The notes under the pieces were generated by a model. That model saw nothing but the letters and a program-made list of their open reading frames with translations, ran no database searches and had not been told where the DNA came from. The position numbers and the translations under genes are program-made. 64,000 bases of DNA from an uncultured SAR116 cluster alpha proteobacterium (GTDB taxonomy: Bacteria; Pseudomonadota; Alphaproteobacteria; Puniceispirillales; Marisalimonadaceae), in contig CACCZR010000008.1 in assembly GCA_902550555.1 (NCBI GenBank), forward strand, positions 1-64,000, given 5' to 3'. The stretch's first letter is position 1. Each line of letters starts with the position of its first letter. Below, piece by piece: positions 1 to 8,298 of this stretch.

Positions 1-1368
1 AGCAATGGTGGTTTGGCAGCGAACTATTCGATTAGTCCTGGTCAGACAACAACAGCTAACATCACAGCGAAGGCTCTAACTGTATCTGCATCAACATCTA
101 ATAAAATTTATGACTCAACAACTTTAGCAAATACAACCTTAACTTTAAATGGTCTAATTGGTTCCGAAACATTAAATGTAATTGGTAATTCTACTTTTGA
201 TAATAAAAATATTGGTTCTGGAAAAACTGTTACTGTAAACTCAATAACTCTTGCTAATGGAACTAATGGCGGTTTAGCTACCAACTATTCCGTAGCGACT
301 GGTCAAACAACAACAGCAACGGTTACTGCTAAACCTTTAATTGTTTCTGGCATAACGGCATCAAGCAAATCCTATGATACAACAACATCTGCGTCATTGA
401 ACACCTCATCTTTATCGTATAATGGATTAGTTGCTGGCGATGATTTTACAGGATCTTTTACTGGTGCATTTAGTAACGCTGACATTGGTACAGGAAAGTT
501 AATAACGTTAACACCAACGTTTTCTGGAAGTGATGTAACAAATTATTCTATTACAAATCATCCTAATATTTATGCAAATGTTACAATTGGTAATCCTTCA
601 ATAAGTGGTTTAAGCGATCAATCTAAACACTTTAGAGACTTAAGTTTTACATTAGCGGGTATTTCAAGTATTTCAGGATTGCCAATAACATATACTTCTA
701 GTAACACTGAAGTGGCAACAGTTTCAAATACAGGTGCCGTAACTATTTTAGACGTTGGGACAACTACTATTTCCGCAAATATTTCATCAACATTAAATTA
801 TAATTCAGCGACTGCGTCTTACCAATTAGTAGTGAAGTTAAATTCAACAGATGTTGAGAGAATATCACATGATACAATTAGATTATCTGATAATTTGTCA
901 CAAAATAATCAGAGTTCAACTAATTCAAACTCAAATGTTGTCTCTAATAACACAAACACAAAAGAAATGTCTAGACAAGGTGGAGGAGTTATAAAAGCAA
1001 AAGTTGTTATTTCTTCAAATGATCAAAATCCAACAGTTGAAGGTATATATGATGATGGTTCAAATTTAGGTGAAGTTTCAACAGAATTTACTGATGATGA
1101 AGAAAAAGAAAGATTTGAGGAGCCTGGTAACATTGTTGAAAAAAGAAATATTATATTGAAAGTTTCATCTGGTGACTCTTATAATTATCAGCTTGAGTTA
1201 AGAAATAAAGGTCTGGTTATTAAAGCTTTAGATAATAGTTCAGTATCTTTTATTGAGAGTAACAAAGGCTTAGTTATACAATCTGCAATATCAGAAGTAA
1301 TGAGTGTTGTAGGCTTTGTCAAAAGTCAGATCAAAACAATTATCATTGATATTAAAGAAAAATTTTAA
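1..1368 (+). CDS. C-terminal part of a YDG/MBG-repeat surface protein (5' end outside the window)
   Basis: The frame is open from base 1, so the TTG at 13 is not a true start and the gene is cut by the window edge. The product carries repeated units with the YDG signature (IYDSTT, SYDTTTSA) and the linker GQTTTATVTAK, as in MBG/YDG repeat adhesins. A bacterial Ig-like (Big2-type) domain follows around residues 200-280 (TYTSSNTEVATVSNTGAV). After it come a Ser/Asn-rich linker and a charged C-terminus of about 120 residues with no recognisable anchor or autotransporter barrel. Such repeats occur in very large secreted or surface proteins of aquatic bacteria. The role in adhesion is inferred from the repeat type. 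It converges with the next gene, overlapping by 4 bp. Confidence 0.75.
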   Translation, partial: SNGGLAANYSISPGQTTTANITAKALTVSASTSNKIYDSTTLANTTLTLNGLIGSETLNVIGNSTFDNKNIGSGKTVTVNSITLANGTNGGLATNYSVATGQTTTATVTAKPLIVSGITASSKSYDTTTSASLNTSSLSYNGLVAGDDFTGSFTGAFSNADIGTGKLITLTPTFSGSDVTNYSITNHPNIYANVTIGNPSISGLSDQSKHFRDLSFTLAGISSISGLPITYTSSNTEVATVSNTGAVTILDVGTTTISANISSTLNYNSATASYQLVVKLNSTDVERISHDTIRLSDNLSQNNQSSTNSNSNVVSNNTNTKEMSRQGGGVIKAKVVISSNDQNPTVEGIYDDGSNLGEVSTEFTDDEEKERFEEPGNIVEKRNIILKVSSGDSYNYQLELRNKGLVIKALDNSSVSFIESNKGLVIQSAISEVMSVVGFVKSQIKTIIIDIKEKF

Positions 1369-2213
1369 ATCACTTTAGGAATATTTTTTATACCATTTAC
1401 AATAGAATTCTCGTAATCATCTATAGTAGAGTTAGTATTCTTTTTTGATTTTGATTCAATATAACTAAGCAAATCTTTTTCTAAAATGCCCATGGTATTT
1501 TTTTTTTCAAAATTTTCTTTAGACCAATTTAAATTATCATAGTTTTGTGCAAACCAATTATCACCTGTTGAACATTTAACAACATCTAGTAATTGTTTTT
1601 TTGTCAATCCAAAGTCATTAATTTGAGCCAATACATTTCTTGTTGCTAGCACTGATGAAGCAGCAATAAAGTTGTTTAGTAATTTAACTGACATGCCTTT
1701 ACCAAAATCACCAATATGTAACACATTATCACCTAAAATATTTAATAGTGGCATTATATATTGCACTTCATCATTTTTTCCACCTACCATAAATGTTAAT
1801 GTACCTTCTTGAGCTTTAATAGTTGAGCCTGACATTGGCGTATCAATTAATATAAAATTTTTAGGTAATTTATTTTTCAGTTCTGCAATATAAGTTGTTG
1901 GTAATGTTGAACAAATTAAAATAGTTGCATTTTTTTTTGATAGCAGTGCATTATTATTAATTAACAAATCATTCGTTTCTTTTGTGTCTCTAACTATTGA
2001 TAATATAACATCATTTTTTTTAAAAAAATTAGACTTTGATGGTATATATCTCTCCCCAAAATCCTTAAAATTTTTACTTGCCTTTTTATCGTGTCCATTC
2101 GCATTAATATTATTTTGCAACAGCATTTTTAACATTGGGTAACCCATTTCACCACATCCAGCTATACCAATGGATTGGTTCAGTATATTTGTTTCAATTT
2201 TTGTAATAGACAT
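1365..2213 (-). CDS. NAD(P)-dependent 3-hydroxyisobutyrate dehydrogenase-family oxidoreductase
   Basis: A 282-residue member of the beta-hydroxyacid dehydrogenase family. The N-terminal Rossmann motif is GIAGCGEMGYP (about residues 16-26). The substrate-binding segment is DTPMSGSTIKAQEGT, and the helix with the catalytic lysine is GKGMSVKLLNNF (about residue 171). The family oxidises short beta-hydroxy acids such as 3-hydroxyisobutyrate, or reduces tartronate semialdehyde; the exact substrate cannot be read from sequence. It is transcribed divergently from the hydratase-like gene starting at 2261, with only about 47 bp between starts. A cytosolic enzyme of small-acid metabolism is the likely role. 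Confidence 0.8.
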   Translation of the reverse strand: MSITKIETNILNQSIGIAGCGEMGYPMLKMLLQNNINANGHDKKASKNFKDFGERYIPSKSNFFKKNDVILSIVRDTKETNDLLINNNALLSKKNATILICSTLPTTYIAELKNKLPKNFILIDTPMSGSTIKAQEGTLTFMVGGKNDEVQYIMPLLNILGDNVLHIGDFGKGMSVKLLNNFIAASSVLATRNVLAQINDFGLTKKQLLDVVKCSTGDNWFAQNYDNLNWSKENFEKKNTMGILEKDLLSYIESKSKKNTNSTIDDYENSIVNGIKNIPKVI

Positions 2214-2260
2214 AATGAGTGATTATAATAATATTAATAAAAATTTTACAAATTATTTAT

Positions 2261-3097
2261 ATGAATATTGAAGAATTAAAAAAATGGATAGGCTCTTCTG
2301 AAACCTCTGAAGATATTATTACATCATCACTTGAACAAAGATTTAGAGCAACTTTAGATATAGATCCTGGAGATCCAAAAATAGGTGATGCAGCATCAAG
2401 TGGTATACATTGGACGTTAGCACCACCAGTTTATAAACATTCTGATTTAGGTAAAGATTCTCATCCAAAAAAAGGTGGTTTTTTACCACCCGTAACTTTT
2501 CCAAGAAGAATGTGGGCAGGTTGTGAAACTGATTTTTATTCTAAACTTTATATTGGAGACAAGGTTACAAAAGTATCTTCAGTAGATGATATTTCATTAA
2601 AAGATGGGAAGTCCGGAAAATTATGTTTTGTTAGAGCGAAGTATGAATTTTATGTAAACAATGAAATTAAAATTAAAGAATTTCATAATATTGTATACAG
2701 AGAAATAAGTACAAATCAGAATATTCATAAGGTTGAGTTACCTTATGAAAAATTTGATAATGAAAAATCCATTTACACCCATCCCACAATTATGTTTCGT
2801 TATTCCGCTATTACATTTAATGGACATAGAATTCATTATGATTATCCCTACAGTACTAAAGAAGAGTTTTATCCTGATCTTGTTTTTCATGGCCCATTAC
2901 AAGCGACCTTGCTATTACATCTTTCTGAAGAAAATGCTAATAAAACTGCAAAAAAGTTCATTCATAGAGGGGTGTCTCCAGTTTTTGCTAATATGAATTT
3001 AAATTTAAAATTAAAAAAAATTGATGATGAAGAATATCACTCTTTTACAGAGACTGATCAGCACGGAATGGCGATGGAGGGAAAAGCTTATTTCTAG
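2261..3097 (+). CDS. HTD2/MaoC-type hydratase, 3-methylfumaryl-CoA (mesaconyl-C4-CoA) hydratase-like
   Basis: I start the gene at ATG 2261 because the 14 upstream codons are hydrophobic AT-rich filler unlike the family. The 278-residue product matches the N-terminal FAS1-like dehydratase/hotdog family: it has PPVTFPRRMWAG, GDKVTKVSSVDDI, and a second half with ITFNGHRIHYDYPY, the hydratase motif of MaoC-like folds. Family members hydrate mesaconyl-C4-CoA or 3-methylfumaryl-CoA and are often encoded beside class III CoA-transferases, as here (convergent neighbour ending 3099, 2 bp away). The precise CoA ester is inference. The C-terminal QHGMAMEGKAYF is typical of the family. Confidence 0.75.
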   Translation: MNIEELKKWIGSSETSEDIITSSLEQRFRATLDIDPGDPKIGDAASSGIHWTLAPPVYKHSDLGKDSHPKKGGFLPPVTFPRRMWAGCETDFYSKLYIGDKVTKVSSVDDISLKDGKSGKLCFVRAKYEFYVNNEIKIKEFHNIVYREISTNQNIHKVELPYEKFDNEKSIYTHPTIMFRYSAITFNGHRIHYDYPYSTKEEFYPDLVFHGPLQATLLLHLSEENANKTAKKFIHRGVSPVFANMNLNLKLKKIDDEEYHSFTETDQHGMAMEGKAYF

Positions 3098-3098
3098 T

Positions 3099-4238
3099 TT
3101 AATTTTTAAATTCTTCTCTAATAGTTTCTGAATTAGAATTAAGCTCTGGAACATTGTTTGCATATTGATGCAATCCATCATGTTCTGCACCTGGAGCTAT
3201 CATTTTTACTTTTCCATGAGGCGCGTTTACCTCAATAAATTGATTTTGTGGATGTTTTGAGAATTGATCTATATTTGAAATTCTTCCATATGCAATTCCG
3301 CCTACATCACATTTTTCAATTATTTGATCTCGAGTGTGTTTTTTAAATTTAGTGTTGATAATTTCTTCTAATTTTTTCGTGTTAACAACCCTTGCGTTGT
3401 TTGAACAAAACATTTCATCATCAGCTATATTTTCATCTTCAAGAACAAATTTACAAAAATTAAGCCACTCTCTTTCATTTTGAATACCAATTAAAATTTC
3501 TAAATCGTCAGAACATTCAAAAGATGCGTATGGTGTAATTGTTGGGTGTCTTATCCCACATCTCTTAGGCTCTTTTTTTGAGTAAACATATTGTAAGTAT
3601 GGAACATTCATCCAATCAGATAATGCTGAAAATAAAGATACTGAAATATGTCTTCCTTTTCCTGTTTTCTGTCTGCCAATTAGAGCTTGTAAAACTGCAT
3701 TTAATGCAGTCATTCCTGCAGAAATATCACACACAGAAACACCTACTCTAGATCTTCCTTTTTCAATTTCATTTTCAGGCACACCCGTTAAGTCTGTAAG
3801 TCCAGTTTCAGCTTGAATAAGCATGTCATATGCTTTTTGCTTCATATATGGACCCTTTTCGCCAAAACCTGTAATTGAACAAGTGATGAGTTTAGGATAT
3901 TGATCTCTTAAATCTTGTAAATTAAGTCCTAATCTTTCAAATGCACCAGGAGCTAAATTCTGAATTAAAATATCAGATTTCTTTATAATATTTTTTAAAA
4001 CCTGTAGATCATTTATATCTTTTAAATTTAAAGCTATTGACTCTTTTCCTCGGTTTAACCAAACAAAATAGGCACTATCTCCATTGACAAAATCATCATA
4101 TTTTCTTGCAAAGTCTCCTTCATGTCTCTCAACTTTTATTACTCTTGCTCCAGCATCTGCTAGTCTGCTAGATAAGTATGGAGCTGCAACAGCTTGTTCA
4201 ATTGACACTACTAATATATTTTCTAAATCTTTTGACAT
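3099..4238 (-). CDS. CoA-transferase family III (CaiB/BaiF)
   Basis: A 379-residue class III CoA-transferase. Family signatures are visible: the N-terminal VEQAVAAPYLSSRLADAGARV with KVERHEGDFAR, QNLAPGAFERLGL, ITGFGEKGPY, and the segment VSVCDISAGM, whose Asp is expected to be the acyl-carrying nucleophile. These cytosolic enzymes move CoA between carboxylic acids such as formate/oxalate, succinate/mesaconate or carnitine. The adjacent mesaconyl-CoA-hydratase-like gene suggests a C5 dicarboxylate, but this is context only. It diverges from the glutathione reductase gene across an 88 bp AT-rich gap that must hold both promoters. Confidence 0.85.
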   Translation of the reverse strand: MSKDLENILVVSIEQAVAAPYLSSRLADAGARVIKVERHEGDFARKYDDFVNGDSAYFVWLNRGKESIALNLKDINDLQVLKNIIKKSDILIQNLAPGAFERLGLNLQDLRDQYPKLITCSITGFGEKGPYMKQKAYDMLIQAETGLTDLTGVPENEIEKGRSRVGVSVCDISAGMTALNAVLQALIGRQKTGKGRHISVSLFSALSDWMNVPYLQYVYSKKEPKRCGIRHPTITPYASFECSDDLEILIGIQNEREWLNFCKFVLEDENIADDEMFCSNNARVVNTKKLEEIINTKFKKHTRDQIIEKCDVGGIAYGRISNIDQFSKHPQNQFIEVNAPHGKVKMIAPGAEHDGLHQYANNVPELNSNSETIREEFKN

Positions 4239-4326
4239 ACATGAACTATAATATAAATTATCGTAAAATATAATATGAATTAAAAAAATATTTAATTATC
4301 TTAATATTCGCTTATAAAAATACATT

Positions 4327-5676
4327 ATGAATAAATTTGACTATGATTTGATTGTAATTGGGGCTGGTTCAGGTGGAACAAGAACGGCAAGAATAGCTGC
4401 TGGATATGGTGCCAAAACTGCTGTAATCGAAGGTGATAGACCAGGTGGAACATGTGTTTTACGTGGTTGTGTACCTAAAAAATTGCTAATCTATGGCTCT
4501 GAATTTTCTCATCAAGTTGAAGATGCAATTGGTTATGGATGGAAAACTGGTAGTTATAAATCAAATTGGAAAGATTTGATTTTAAAAAAAAACAAAGAGT
4601 TAGATCGACTTCATCAAATTTATAAAAACTTAATAACCAATTCTGGATGCGATTTAATATCAGGATGGGGAAAAATTTTATCTCCCCATGAAGTTTTAGT
4701 AAAAAATGAAAGTTTAAAAGAACGTAAAATTTCTGCCAAAAAAATAATGATTGCAGTGGGTGGAAAATCAAGTTTTCCTGAATTTGATGGTAATTTGAAT
4801 ATGATTAATTCTGATGAAGCATTAGATTTAAAAGAGTTACCAAAATCAATTTTAATTTATGGCTCTGGTTATATAGCTGTAGAATTTGCAGGTATTTTTA
4901 ACGGTTTTGGCGTTGAAACTAACTTAGTTTTTAGGTCTGATTTTGTTTTGAGGGGTTTTGATTTAGACATAAGAAAGAAACTTACCGAACAAATAGAAAA
5001 TAGAGGCATAAAAGTCTTTTCTAGAGCAACAATTGAAAAAATAGAAGGAAGTAACCAATTTATTACTCATCTTTCTAATGGGAAAAAGATTTTAACTGAT
5101 AAAGTTATGGGAGCTACTGGACGTATTCCAAATATAGAAACTTTAGGATTAAATGAAATAGGCATAAAAACTGGCAAACAAGGCAATATAATTGTAAATG
5201 AATTTAATCAGACCAATATTAAATCTATTTTTGCTATTGGTGATGTTACAGATAGAATAAATTTAACCCCAGTAGCAATTGCTGAAGGTCACGCATTTTC
5301 TGATAGAGAGTTTGGAAATAAAAATAGATTTATTTCATACGACAATGTTCCAAGTGCTGTATTTTCTCAACCACCAGTATCAGTTGTGGGTTTAACTCTT
5401 GAAGATGCAAAAACTTTAAATATAAAGGCAAAAGAATTTGTATCTGAATTTAATCCCTTGAAAAATACAATAACGGGTAAACAAGAGAAAACTCTTATGA
5501 AACTTGTTGTTGATGAAAATGACAAAGTTTTAGGTGCTCACATGCTTGGAGACTATTCTCCTGAAATTATTCAAGGTATTGCAGTATCTATAAAAGCAGG
5601 AGCAAAAAAATCAGATTTTGATGCAACTATTGGGATACATCCAACAGCAGCTGAAGAATTTGTTACAATGAAATAA
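4327..5676 (+). CDS. gor: Glutathione-disulfide reductase
   Basis: A 449-residue flavoprotein disulfide reductase that regenerates GSH with NADPH. It shows the FAD-binding GAGSGG near residue 12 and the redox pair in GGTCVLRGCVPKK (Cys43 and Cys48). The NAD(P)-binding GSGYIAVEFAG lies near 178, and the second FAD motif IFAIGDVTD near 300. The C-terminal GIHPTAAEEF supplies the His-Glu pair of the dimer active site. The RGC spacing is that of glutathione reductase rather than lipoamide dehydrogenase. Monothiol glutaredoxin and BolA genes lie further along the window, in line with a glutathione-based thiol economy. Confidence 0.92.
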   Translation: MNKFDYDLIVIGAGSGGTRTARIAAGYGAKTAVIEGDRPGGTCVLRGCVPKKLLIYGSEFSHQVEDAIGYGWKTGSYKSNWKDLILKKNKELDRLHQIYKNLITNSGCDLISGWGKILSPHEVLVKNESLKERKISAKKIMIAVGGKSSFPEFDGNLNMINSDEALDLKELPKSILIYGSGYIAVEFAGIFNGFGVETNLVFRSDFVLRGFDLDIRKKLTEQIENRGIKVFSRATIEKIEGSNQFITHLSNGKKILTDKVMGATGRIPNIETLGLNEIGIKTGKQGNIIVNEFNQTNIKSIFAIGDVTDRINLTPVAIAEGHAFSDREFGNKNRFISYDNVPSAVFSQPPVSVVGLTLEDAKTLNIKAKEFVSEFNPLKNTITGKQEKTLMKLVVDENDKVLGAHMLGDYSPEIIQGIAVSIKAGAKKSDFDATIGIHPTAAEEFVTMK

Positions 5677-5733
5677 AAGTTATTAACATTGATAAAAATT
5701 ATTTTTATTATAATCTGATCAAAAGGTATAGAT

Positions 5734-7092
5734 ATGAAATGGACTATTGATTCTTGGCAAAATTACCCAATTAAACAAGTGCCAACATATAATGATGGAA
5801 ATGAGCTTAAAAATGTTGAGGATGAACTCTCACTGAGACCTCCTTTAGTATTTGCAGAAGAAGTTAGAAGACTTCGAAGAAGATTAGCATCTGTGGCGGA
5901 GGGCAAAGCATTTTTATTACAAGGTGGTGATTGTGCTGAATCTTTTTTAGAACATAATGCAAATAATATTAGAGATAGTTTTAAAGTTATACTTCAAATG
6001 GCAGCTGTGCTTACATATGGCTCTTCATTACCCGTCATTAAAATTGGAAGGTTTGCTGGTCAATATTCTAAGCCAAGATCATCTCCAACCGAAGTGATAA
6101 ATGGCATTGAACTCCCAAGTTATAAAGGCGACATGATCAATGATATGGCCTTTACAAAGGAGGGTAGAAACCCTGATCCTAATAGACTTTTAATGGCATA
6201 TGATAAGTCAGCCTCTACACTGAATTTGTTGAGAGCATTTGCAAGTGGAGGAATGGCAGATTTGAACAAAATTCAAGAATGGAATTTAGAATTTGCTAAA
6301 GGAACATATGAAGTTAATCGATATATTGAAATAGCTGAAAAAATATCAGAAGCTTTAACTTTTATGAAAGCTTGTGGAATAACTCCAAGTAATACATTGC
6401 AGTTAAGAGAAACTGAGTTTTACACTTCACATGAGGGTTTATTACTTAATTATGAAGAGGCTCTTACTAGAAAAGATACCATAACAGAAGAAAAAGGGTG
6501 GTTTGCAACTTCAGCTCATATGTTGTGGATTGGTGATAGAACAAGAGATTTAGATGGTGCTCATGTAGAATATATGAAAGGAATAGCAAATCCTATTGGC
6601 TTAAAATGTGGACCTTCAACTGATCCAAATGAACTTTTAAAACTAGTGGAAATTTTAAATCCAACTAATTCATTTGGAAGATTAACTTTAATTGCCAGAA
6701 TGGGGGCTTCTCAGGTAAGAGAAAAGTTATCTCCACTTGTTAAAGCTATTAAAAAATCTGGATTAGCAGTTGGTTGGTGTTGTGACCCAATGCATGGAAA
6801 CACAATTAAGGCATCCAATGGTTACAAAACAAGAAAAGTTGATGATATAATGGAAGAGGTAAAAGGTTTTTTTGAAGTTCACTTCGATAATAGCACCATT
6901 CCTGGTGGGGTTCATTTCGAAATGACTGGTCAAAATGTAACTGAGTGTGTTGGTGGAATATATAATGTTAAAGAAGATAATTTAAGTGATAGATATCATA
7001 CTCATTGTGACCCTAGACTAAATGCAAATCAATCACTTGAATTAGCTTTTCTTTTGGCTGAATTGTTAGTTAATAAAAGGAAAAGTGATTAA
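5734..7092 (+). CDS. aroG: Class II (plant-type) 3-deoxy-7-phosphoheptulonate synthase
   Basis: First enzyme of the shikimate pathway, condensing PEP and erythrose 4-phosphate. The 452-residue product starts MKWTIDSWQNYPIKQ and carries RPPLVFAEEVRRLR, GDCAESF (metal Cys), and KIGRFAGQYSKPRS. It also has GDRTRDLDGAHVEY, GLKCGPS, WCCDPMHGNT and GGVHFEMTGQNVTEC, all diagnostic of the class II DAHP synthase family and distinct from the E. coli AroF/G/H type. The length is normal for the family. It is followed 17 bp later by a nicotinate phosphoribosyltransferase gene. No leader attenuator was seen upstream. Confidence 0.93.
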   Translation: MKWTIDSWQNYPIKQVPTYNDGNELKNVEDELSLRPPLVFAEEVRRLRRRLASVAEGKAFLLQGGDCAESFLEHNANNIRDSFKVILQMAAVLTYGSSLPVIKIGRFAGQYSKPRSSPTEVINGIELPSYKGDMINDMAFTKEGRNPDPNRLLMAYDKSASTLNLLRAFASGGMADLNKIQEWNLEFAKGTYEVNRYIEIAEKISEALTFMKACGITPSNTLQLRETEFYTSHEGLLLNYEEALTRKDTITEEKGWFATSAHMLWIGDRTRDLDGAHVEYMKGIANPIGLKCGPSTDPNELLKLVEILNPTNSFGRLTLIARMGASQVREKLSPLVKAIKKSGLAVGWCCDPMHGNTIKASNGYKTRKVDDIMEEVKGFFEVHFDNSTIPGGVHFEMTGQNVTECVGGIYNVKEDNLSDRYHTHCDPRLNANQSLELAFLLAELLVNKRKSD

Positions 7093-7109
7093 TCTAAAAT
7101 TTTATTAAT

Positions 7110-8276
7110 ATGGTTAATATGAATAAAATAAATACTTCAAAAGATATATTTGATAATTCAAGGCCTAACATAGAAGATCTATCATCAATTACTGATAGTT
7201 ATTTTACAAAAAGTAAATCTATTGTGTCAAAATTTGGTGATACTGAAGTGACTTATGCAATTTTTATGAGAAGGCCAGTGTTGTCAGCTCTTAACCCTGC
7301 TTTAAAATGGCTTGATAATATTTTAAAAGAAAGAAATTGTAAAATTAACATTAAGAGATTTTTTGAAGAAGGAGAGTATGTTGGTGCTGGTGAACCTCTA
7401 GCATATATATCTGGTTCTTTTTTTAATCTTGTAGATTTAGAAACAGCTTTATTACAAAAGATTGGAGCAACATGTGTTGCTGCTTATAATGCAAAATCTA
7501 TGGTAAGTTCTTTACCCTATGCTTCTTTTCTTGCGATGGATGCAAGGCATTGCGCAGGAACTGACATGGCTGATTTAATGGCTTATGGCGCTTATGTTGG
7601 TTCAGAATCTGCTAAAAAAGAAAAGGATGTTGTGGGATTTATTGGGTGTGCTACAGATAGGACAGCATCTTTATTTGATAAAAAAAGTGGCTTGGGAACA
7701 ATGCCTCATGCTCTGGTTGGTTATGCTGGCACAACCCTTGAAGCTGCAAAAATGTATCATGAAACATTTCCCAAGGAACCATTAACTGTATTAATTGACT
7801 ATTTCGGAAAAGAAATTACGGATGGATTATCAGTAGCTAGATATTTTAAAGATCTTGCAAAAGAGGGAAAGTTATCACTTCGTTTAGATACTCATGGCAG
7901 TAGATATTTAGAAGGTCTAGACGTAGCTGGCTCATATAATGTATTAGAGAGAAATGCCCCTGATTCAATAAGAGGTTATCGAACAGAACAAGAGTTAAGA
8001 TATTTAATAGGTACAGGAGTATCAGCTGCTTCAGTTTGGAGATTAAGAGAAATTTTAAATGATGCTAATTTTCAAAAAGTAAAAATTGTTGCAAGTAGCG
8101 GATTTGGCCCTGAAAAATGTAAAGTTTTTTCTTTTGCAAACGTCCCAGTCGATACTATTGGTACCGGGTCATATTTACCAAGTAAATGGTCCGAAACATA
8201 TGCTACAGCAGATATTGTTTCCTATGGCGGAAAATCAATGGTTAAATTAGGAAGAGAATTTCTATTTAAGAAGTAG
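7110..8276 (+). CDS. Nicotinate phosphoribosyltransferase family protein
   Basis: A 388-residue phosphoribosyltransferase of the NAPRT type, making nicotinate mononucleotide from nicotinate and PRPP. Visible family features are the quinolinate/nicotinate PRTase-like N-domain, the segment MDARHCAGTDMADLMAYGA, and LDTHGSRYLEGLD. The ribose-phosphate-binding barrel strands include SSGFGPEK and DTIGTGSYLP. The next gene is glutamine-dependent NAD synthetase (22 bp downstream), so the pair forms a NAD salvage unit. A start at ATG 7119 (the fourth codon, MNKINTSK) is an equally possible alternative. This family is annotated variably and can include paralogues of unknown specificity. Confidence 0.82.
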   Translation: MVNMNKINTSKDIFDNSRPNIEDLSSITDSYFTKSKSIVSKFGDTEVTYAIFMRRPVLSALNPALKWLDNILKERNCKINIKRFFEEGEYVGAGEPLAYISGSFFNLVDLETALLQKIGATCVAAYNAKSMVSSLPYASFLAMDARHCAGTDMADLMAYGAYVGSESAKKEKDVVGFIGCATDRTASLFDKKSGLGTMPHALVGYAGTTLEAAKMYHETFPKEPLTVLIDYFGKEITDGLSVARYFKDLAKEGKLSLRLDTHGSRYLEGLDVAGSYNVLERNAPDSIRGYRTEQELRYLIGTGVSAASVWRLREILNDANFQKVKIVASSGFGPEKCKVFSFANVPVDTIGTGSYLPSKWSETYATADIVSYGGKSMVKLGREFLFKK

Positions 8277-8298
8277 AATTTATAACTATATATAGATT

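Noticed and set aside
4475-4771. Minus-strand frame within the glutathione reductase gene
   Set aside because: It is antisense to conserved flavoprotein motifs and lacks any SD or domain.
5676-5734. Trp/Phe attenuator ahead of the DAHP synthase
   Set aside because: The 57 bp gap holds neither a leader peptide nor a terminator hairpin.
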